Shown piece after piece: positions 59,239 through 64,000 of a stretch of 64,000 bases of DNA (position 1 is its first letter; each line of letters opens with the position of its first letter). Source of the DNA: MFZZ01 sp964582715 (GTDB lineage Bacteria > Patescibacteriota > Microgenomatia > UBA1406 > GWC2-37-13). The translations under genes were made by a program, and so were the position numbers. The DNA is taken from contig CAZOSM010000001.1 of assembly GCA_964582715.1 (NCBI GenBank), forward strand, positions 186,001 to 250,000, written 5' to 3'. The notes beneath the pieces are model-generated. The model ran no database searches, was not told the DNA's origin, and saw nothing but the letters and a program-made list of their open reading frames with translations.

Positions 59239-60822
59239 ATGAGAACAAAGATTTTTATCATTCTATTTCTTTTCTTTTCTGCAGTTATTATTAGTCTGAC
59301 TCACGAACAGGTCCGTCTCTATATTTCAGCGCAGCAACAACAAGGTATTCTTAACTTTAGTTCTTCAGAGGATTCTGTAGAAAGTACAGAACTCATTTAT
59401 ACAGCTTCAGCCGAAGATCTGACTCAGCAAGTCGATTGGGTATATGACAATATGGGTCGGTGTTGGAATGCATGGAGTTCTTACTCGTGTGGACTTCAGC
59501 AACATGAAGGTGGTGTAACAGTACCTTCGATGAGAGATCTAGATCATGACGGGATAGAAGACATCACGTGTTCTCAAGGAGGTACAGATCAAGGAACCAC
59601 AATTACCAATACTTCAGATAAAACAATTACCATAAGCTGTGAACGCTATACCTGTATGTCTTGTGCCACTGGCAATGGGACCTTTGCCCAGTGTGACGGG
59701 AATACTGATCCAAATGCAAAGCGCATAGTTGAAACAGTTGAGCTAACACCTGGTTGTGTAGCAACCTGTACTATGACCGGTGTCTATGGCACCTGTCTAG
59801 ACGATAAAACACCCCCTCCTCCACAGATTACCGATGTACCAACAAATACACCAGTCCCTGCAAATACAACTGTACCGACTTCTGCTCCAACCAAACCAGC
59901 GGAGCCTTCACCTACAGTCACAACAACTCAGACTACACCTACAACAGTGCCTCAGACTTCAGCAACTCCCATTCCGACAAATACTGGAGTCCCACCCACC
60001 ACACCACCTCAAGCCACACAACCTCCACAACCAACAGCAGTTCCAGCAGGTAGTGAACTCCCAGTTTCTATAGACTACAGCAGCTTTAGGGAAGAATATA
60101 ACGAGTTTCCTCCAACGTATGTGTACGCCATGATGAACAGATCGTATAACGCTTTGAATACAACTCGTGGCATTAATGGACTCAAGCAGATTCAAGGTAA
60201 TGTAGTAAAGATGATTATGATCTCCGAGTATAATGCGCTTGAGCAGATACTTCAGAATCATGCACAGGAGTTAAAAGATGCTGGCGTAACCTGGGTTGGC
60301 TACAATGCAGAACGAGACGGCCGTACTCCGCAAAATGAGTTAACAGATATCTTTTCCAGTGATCCTTCAACCAATGTTATTAATAAAATGGGACGGCTCG
60401 TTGAACAACATGGTTTTAAACTTATGCTTGGGCCAACTACTCCAATGTGGGAAGAATATTTTAGAAGATCAGATAGAAATGAAGTAGCGGAAGCTATGAT
60501 CGGAGATAATTGCTACTTAGATGGGATAGCCTTTCAGGAACAAAAACAGATTAGTTTAACCAATAAAGAACAGAGAGCAAACATTATAGCAGAGCGAACT
60601 TCCTTCTTTAAAAACCATGCTCAAAACTGTCCTCATTTTGAAGCCAGTGTACAACTTATGTCTTCCTGGTGTGAACAGAATGCAAGCTGGGATGAGTGTA
60701 AAGGATACTATGATTTATTGAAAGGTCTTGAAGGAAATGAACGCATTAACTCACTTGCGATATGGGCAAGTGGTGCGGAACGCAACCAATTACAACAATT
60801 TATTGAATTTTTACGCAACTGA
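59239..60822 (+). CDS. Secreted Cys-rich, Pro/Thr-rich protein with possible TIM-barrel C-domain
   Basis: Not recognised as a named family. The 527-residue protein has an N-terminal signal or anchor (about 4-21), a Cys-rich domain (about 70-190, ~13 Cys) containing the calcium-loop-like DLDHDGIEDI, a long Pro/Thr/Gln linker (about 195-270, PTNTPVPANTT and similar), and a ~255-residue C-domain. In the C-domain WVGYNAERDG, FKLMLGPTTPMWEEYF, YLDGIAFQEQ and INSLAIWASG recur at intervals that suggest a glycosidase-like barrel (inference only). It ends with TGA, one base before the next gene starts. Confidence 0.72.
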   Translation: MRTKIFIILFLFFSAVIISLTHEQVRLYISAQQQQGILNFSSSEDSVESTELIYTASAEDLTQQVDWVYDNMGRCWNAWSSYSCGLQQHEGGVTVPSMRDLDHDGIEDITCSQGGTDQGTTITNTSDKTITISCERYTCMSCATGNGTFAQCDGNTDPNAKRIVETVELTPGCVATCTMTGVYGTCLDDKTPPPPQITDVPTNTPVPANTTVPTSAPTKPAEPSPTVTTTQTTPTTVPQTSATPIPTNTGVPPTTPPQATQPPQPTAVPAGSELPVSIDYSSFREEYNEFPPTYVYAMMNRSYNALNTTRGINGLKQIQGNVVKMIMISEYNALEQILQNHAQELKDAGVTWVGYNAERDGRTPQNELTDIFSSDPSTNVINKMGRLVEQHGFKLMLGPTTPMWEEYFRRSDRNEVAEAMIGDNCYLDGIAFQEQKQISLTNKEQRANIIAERTSFFKNHAQNCPHFEASVQLMSSWCEQNASWDECKGYYDLLKGLEGNERINSLAIWASGAERNQLQQFIEFLRN

Positions 60823-60823
60823 G

Positions 60824-61426
60824 ATGGAAACCTATTTCACTATCATTCAGTATGATTCACCTGCTGATCAGGTATTTCTGATAAAGAATACAATGCATAT
60901 ATACGCATATGTAGAAAACTCAGCTGACCAAAGTAATGCAATGATTGCAGAGGTAAACTCTTCTCAACAAGATATGCTTCTTGCCAAAGGTTATAAATTA
61001 CAAACTATTGAATCCAATCCTCAGATTGAAAACTATCTCTATTTTTATAATGAAACAGCCAATCAAGGTAACACATTATCTCAGTTAGGGAATGTATATG
61101 TAGTAGGCCCTAATCATACTCTTATAAGGTATGATGCGACAGTGGTATACGACTTATATCAGGCTTACCCTGACTTTGTTATCTTACCGCTCGAAGATAT
61201 ACATGCGCAACTAGCTCTAAATAATAATGTAGCTATGACACCGCAAGAAGTGGGTGAACAGGTTACGCAGGAAGAAACCGTTATCCAAGAGACAAGTCAA
61301 TCTAGTATCAATGATACTTATCACTATATGAGTAGTTATATTATTATTGGAGGGATTATTCTTACTGTATTACTGATTATATTTGCTCTCGTTTACTTTC
61401 GTAAAACGAGAGCAATAGATAATTAA
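60824..61426 (+). CDS. Protein with C-terminal membrane anchor, partner of upstream secreted protein
   Basis: Unknown function. From ATG 60824 it has 200 residues: a soluble domain (about 1-150), a Gln/Glu/Thr-rich stretch and one C-terminal membrane segment (about 172-193), followed by the basic FRKTRAIDN. No signal peptide is visible, although the basic tail implies an outer N-terminal domain. The gene is separated from the upstream gene by one base and is in the +1 frame, and loss of one T in the run at 60808-60812 would fuse the two into one anchored protein. Its stop overlaps the convergent lon stop by 4 bp. Confidence 0.65.
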   Translation: METYFTIIQYDSPADQVFLIKNTMHIYAYVENSADQSNAMIAEVNSSQQDMLLAKGYKLQTIESNPQIENYLYFYNETANQGNTLSQLGNVYVVGPNHTLIRYDATVVYDLYQAYPDFVILPLEDIHAQLALNNNVAMTPQEVGEQVTQEETVIQETSQSSINDTYHYMSSYIIIGGIILTVLLIIFALVYFRKTRAIDN

Positions 61427-63876
61427 TTTACGTTTTCTTCTTTAGGAAGGGTCAGATGTGGTCTGGCAACAAACTCTTTCTTTTTATTTGGAAAAGCAAG
61501 AGCTTCTTTAAGGACTTCATCAATGTGTCCTGCAAAGACAATCTTTAGGTCATCCTTAACAGCAGTTGGGATATCCACTAAATCTTTCTTGTTATCTTTT
61601 GGAATGATAACTGTCTTGATACCTGCACGGTGCGCTGCAATCATTTTCTCTTTCAAACCACCGATCTCTGTTACACGTCCTCGTAAGGTTATTTCACCAG
61701 TCATGGCAACATCTTTCTTAACTGGGATCGCAGTAAGTGCAGAAACCATTGAGGTTACTATTGCGACTCCAGCAGATGGTCCATCTTTTGGTACAGCACC
61801 TTCTGGAACGTGAACATGAATATCTGTGTTATTAAAGAAATCTTGATCTACTTTAAACAAGTCCCATCGAGCTCTTATGTAAGAAAGAGCTGCCTGACAT
61901 GATTCTTTCATCACATCACCTAAGTTACCGGTAAGTGTGAGATTACCTTTACCTGGCATCGTAGCGACTTCCATAAAGAGAATGTCTCCTCCAGCTTGTG
62001 TCCAGGCAAGTCCGGTGGTAATACCAACAGTATTCTTATCTTCGATCATCTGGGCTGAATACTTAAATGGACCTAAGTACTTCTGTACATCGGTTGCGCC
62101 AATTTTTTTGGTTTTTGTTTTTACTTTATTCTCAACCAGTTCACGAGCAAACTTTCTAAACACAGTTGCAACTTGTCTTTCGAGTTCACGTACTCCTGCC
62201 TCTCTGGTATAACGACGAATAATTGTTTTCAATCCGTCATCCGAAATGGTTACTTTACCTTCTGGTACGTGGTGTGCAGATCGTTGTTTAGGAATAAGGT
62301 AATTCTTTGCAATATGGAATTTCTCATCTTCTGTATAACCTGCAAAGTGAATTACTTCCAAACGGTCAAGTAATGCTTCCGGGATGGTGTCCAGCATATT
62401 AGCTGTTGTAATAAAGAATACTTCAGACAAATCATATGGTACTTCTAGGTAATGATCTGAGAATGCACCATTCTGCTCTGGATCAAGTGCTTCCAAGAGT
62501 GCTGCAGATGGATCACCTCGGTAATCACGGCCAATCTTATCGATTTCATCAAGCATAAATACTGGGTTTACAGTACCAGCTTGCTTTATACCTTGAATCA
62601 TACGACCTGGTAATGCACCAACATACGTTCTCCTATGACCTCGTATTTCTGCTTCGTCCCGAATACCTCCAAGTGAGATCTTTACAAACTTACGATCTAA
62701 TGCTCGGGCAATAGACTTACCAAGAGAGGTTTTACCCACTCCAGGTGGTCCAACAAAACAAAGAATAGATGGTTGCTGTTCTTTCTTCCTAGGTGCGCCA
62801 TCATTCTTTTTATCTTTAGCTTCCTGTTCTTCTTCCATTCTCTTAAGCTTCATAACAGCCAAGAATTCCAGAATACGTTCTTTAACCTTCTTCAGACCAA
62901 AGTGATCTTCATCAAGAATCTGTTCAGCTAAATCAATATTAATCTTAGAATTTTCATCCAGACTCCATGGGAGTTCTACAAGCCAGTCTAAGTAAGATCG
63001 GATATAAGATGCTTCTGGGTTATATTGAGACATCTGTACGAGTCGCTTGAGCTCTTTTATAGCCTTTTCTTCTACTTCTTTTGGCATGTGGGCATCTTTA
63101 ATTTTCTTCTTATACTCATCTATTTCTCGACTTTCTCCTTTGTCTCCAAGCTCTTCTTCTATAGTCTTCATCTTTTCGCGGAGGAAGGTTTCCTTCATAT
63201 TCTTTTCAAACTTCTTTTGTGTTTTGTTTGAAATATTGTGTTCAAGCTCTAACACCTTGATCTCTTTATTAATATAATCAACTTCTTTTGAAAGTCTCGT
63301 TTTGAGATCAGTCTCCTCAAGCAGTCCCTGACGTTCTTCGGTTTTAATATCAAGAACCATTGCGACCTGATTAGAGAAGTCATGAGATGAATTAATATTT
63401 AAGATATTCATTAAGAAGACAAAATCGATTGTTTTACCCAGGTTAATAGCTTTCTTAATCTGTCCAGAGATGTATTTGACGATAGCTAGTATCTCTTCGT
63501 TCTCTTCGCCGACATCAGTAATTGCTTCTACTTCTCCTTCAAAGTATGGAGTAGATTGAGCGAATTTAGTAATGCGTACCTTTTGAACACCTTTTACCAA
63601 AGCATTCATCTGACCTTTATCACCAGTTGCGATTTTATCGATTTCTGCAAGAACACCAACTGTGTATAAATCATCGACTTTAGGATTATCGAGTTCTAAT
63701 TTTTTCTGCATGACCAGAACAACTTTACGTTCCTGATCCATAGCTGCCTTCATTGCTTCGACACTTTTACTTCTTCCAAAAACTAAGACATTCTCAGTTG
63801 CCGGGAAGACAATTCCGTCTCGGATTGCAATGATAGGATATTGTTTTTTTGTTGATTTTTTTCCAGAAGATAACAT
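61423..63876 (-). CDS. lon: ATP-dependent protease Lon
   Basis: Hexameric AAA+ protease that degrades misfolded and regulatory proteins. The 817-residue protein has the Lon N-domain (YPIIAIRDGIVFPATE), a coiled-coil middle, Walker A GPPGVGKTSLGKSIA (about 378), Walker B VFMLDEIDKIG, the GLAWTQAGGDILFMEV region and the Ser-Lys protease domain with catalytic Ser in PKDGPSAGVAIVTS (about 700). All expected parts of a LonA protease are present. It has a near-perfect promoter with leaderless spacing. Confidence 0.97.
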   Translation of the reverse strand: MLSSGKKSTKKQYPIIAIRDGIVFPATENVLVFGRSKSVEAMKAAMDQERKVVLVMQKKLELDNPKVDDLYTVGVLAEIDKIATGDKGQMNALVKGVQKVRITKFAQSTPYFEGEVEAITDVGEENEEILAIVKYISGQIKKAINLGKTIDFVFLMNILNINSSHDFSNQVAMVLDIKTEERQGLLEETDLKTRLSKEVDYINKEIKVLELEHNISNKTQKKFEKNMKETFLREKMKTIEEELGDKGESREIDEYKKKIKDAHMPKEVEEKAIKELKRLVQMSQYNPEASYIRSYLDWLVELPWSLDENSKINIDLAEQILDEDHFGLKKVKERILEFLAVMKLKRMEEEQEAKDKKNDGAPRKKEQQPSILCFVGPPGVGKTSLGKSIARALDRKFVKISLGGIRDEAEIRGHRRTYVGALPGRMIQGIKQAGTVNPVFMLDEIDKIGRDYRGDPSAALLEALDPEQNGAFSDHYLEVPYDLSEVFFITTANMLDTIPEALLDRLEVIHFAGYTEDEKFHIAKNYLIPKQRSAHHVPEGKVTISDDGLKTIIRRYTREAGVRELERQVATVFRKFARELVENKVKTKTKKIGATDVQKYLGPFKYSAQMIEDKNTVGITTGLAWTQAGGDILFMEVATMPGKGNLTLTGNLGDVMKESCQAALSYIRARWDLFKVDQDFFNNTDIHVHVPEGAVPKDGPSAGVAIVTSMVSALTAIPVKKDVAMTGEITLRGRVTEIGGLKEKMIAAHRAGIKTVIIPKDNKKDLVDIPTAVKDDLKIVFAGHIDEVLKEALAFPNKKKEFVARPHLTLPKEENVN

Positions 63877-63885
63877 ATGTTTAGC

Positions 63886-63914
63886 AGTATAGAATACTCA
63901 TTGCTAATTGTCAA
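63886..63914 (-). promoter_or_regulatory. Consensus promoter of lon
   Basis: On the minus strand -35 TTGACA (63914-63909), a 17-bp spacer and -10 TATACT (63891-63886), followed by 9 nt and the lon ATG. The predicted leader is about 2 nt. Confidence 0.8.
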
Positions 63915-63931
63915 GAAAACATGTGTTTAGA

Positions 63932-64000
63932 CTATACGAAGGCTCTTAACATCTCATTAAAGTCGGTGTGTCTTTCACGAGAAAAGAGGTTTGTCGTAAG
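63932..64000 (-). CDS. C-terminal end of a gene entering from the right edge
   Basis: An open frame of 22 codons ends with TAG at 63932: LTTNLFSRERHTDFNEMLRAF and a final V. Amino-acid composition looks protein-like, but the fragment is too short to identify. The gene would be transcribed in the same direction as lon, with 17 bp between its end and the lon -35 box. Confidence 0.35.
   Translation of the reverse strand, partial: LTTNLFSRERHTDFNEMLRAFV

Noticed and set aside
59834..60073. Gln/Leu/His-rich frame over the Pro/Thr linker
   Set aside because: It is a frame-shifted shadow of the repetitive PT-rich linker of the secreted protein.
60728..60823. Upstream extension of the 60824 gene
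   Set aside because: This part overlaps the well-supported end of the upstream gene in another frame; the shorter ATG follows the stop by one base.
1..64000. CRISPR array, insertion sequence, prophage or integrase
   Set aside because: No regular spaced repeats, transposase, integrase, capsid or cas proteins were found on either strand.
1..64000. UGA recoding as in Gracilibacteria or Absconditabacteria
   Set aside because: UGA ends rnhB and the gene at 59239-60822, and no in-frame UGA interrupts conserved proteins.

Overview
The window looks like a near-complete stretch of the chromosome of a Candidate Phyla Radiation bacterium (Patescibacteria), most like the Microgenomates group. This is inferred, because no 16S rRNA or ribosomal-protein block is present. 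The supporting signs are the AT-rich, densely packed DNA, many proteins with Pro/Thr-rich (PTPTP) stretches, minimal versions of housekeeping enzymes (MetG without a C-terminal domain, short UvrD-type helicase, MurE without its N-terminal domain), an archaeal-type AMP phosphorylase and a stand-alone riboflavin kinase. UGA is used as a normal stop codon (rnhB and the gene ending at 60822), so the recoded Gracilibacteria/Absconditabacteria code does not apply.

Layout. 1-7780: envelope genes (bifunctional PBP1A cut by the left edge, sortase, a membrane protein with a possible baseplate-J-like domain, membrane-anchored solute-binding protein, VanW protein). 8012-17036: mixed genes (acyltransferase, rnhB, LytR-CpsA-Psr protein, NYN-domain protein, cyclophilin, histidine phosphatase, UvrD-like helicase, tpiA, M20 peptidase, and an unusual G+C-richer orphan gene). 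17152-30490: a large minus-strand cell-wall block that reads, in transcription order, mraZ-rsmH-ftsL-like-ftsI-murE-pgeF-murC-murB-murA, then yvcK-dgkA-mraY and a Pro/Thr-rich surface protein; a plus-strand sugar nucleotidyltransferase is inserted between murA and yvcK. 30820-35541: murJ, AMP phosphorylase, mltG and an aldo/keto reductase in a plus-strand operon. 35548-47534: ftsK, rpsO-pnp, metG, a second PBP1A, a putative zinc metallopeptidase, two small membrane proteins and rarA. 47531-61426: a nucleotidyltransferase-fold protein and a glycan-assembly region (two GT39-type transferases, RmlC-like epimerase, GT2, Wzy-like polymerase/ligase, three GT4 enzymes, FemAB-type transferase and a secreted Pro/Thr-rich protein with a membrane partner), with one tRNA with anticodon CAT. 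61423-63876: lon. A 22-codon gene end touches the right edge.

How the genes work together. Most of the window builds a Gram-positive-like wall: soluble precursor synthesis (MurA, B, C, E), the lipid step (MraY), flipping (MurJ), polymerisation and cross-linking (two PBP1A, FtsI), glycan trimming (MltG), bridge or side-chain addition (FemAB-type), glycopolymer attachment (LytR-CpsA-Psr) and protein attachment (sortase), plus a polymer made by the glycosyltransferase cluster. MurD, MurF, MurG, FtsW, FtsA and FtsZ are not in this window.

The most striking sequence-level feature is promoter placement. About half of all genes have a TATAAT-like -10 box whose last base lies only 5-11 nt before the start codon. 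Since transcription normally begins about 7 nt after the -10 box, these mRNAs should be leaderless or nearly so. In several cases this rule fixes the start codon, and four of these -10 boxes contain the stop codon of the upstream gene. The clearest exception is the G+C-richer orphan gene at 16593, which has a textbook promoter, a roughly 43-nt leader, a strong Shine-Dalgarno sequence and a terminator hairpin.
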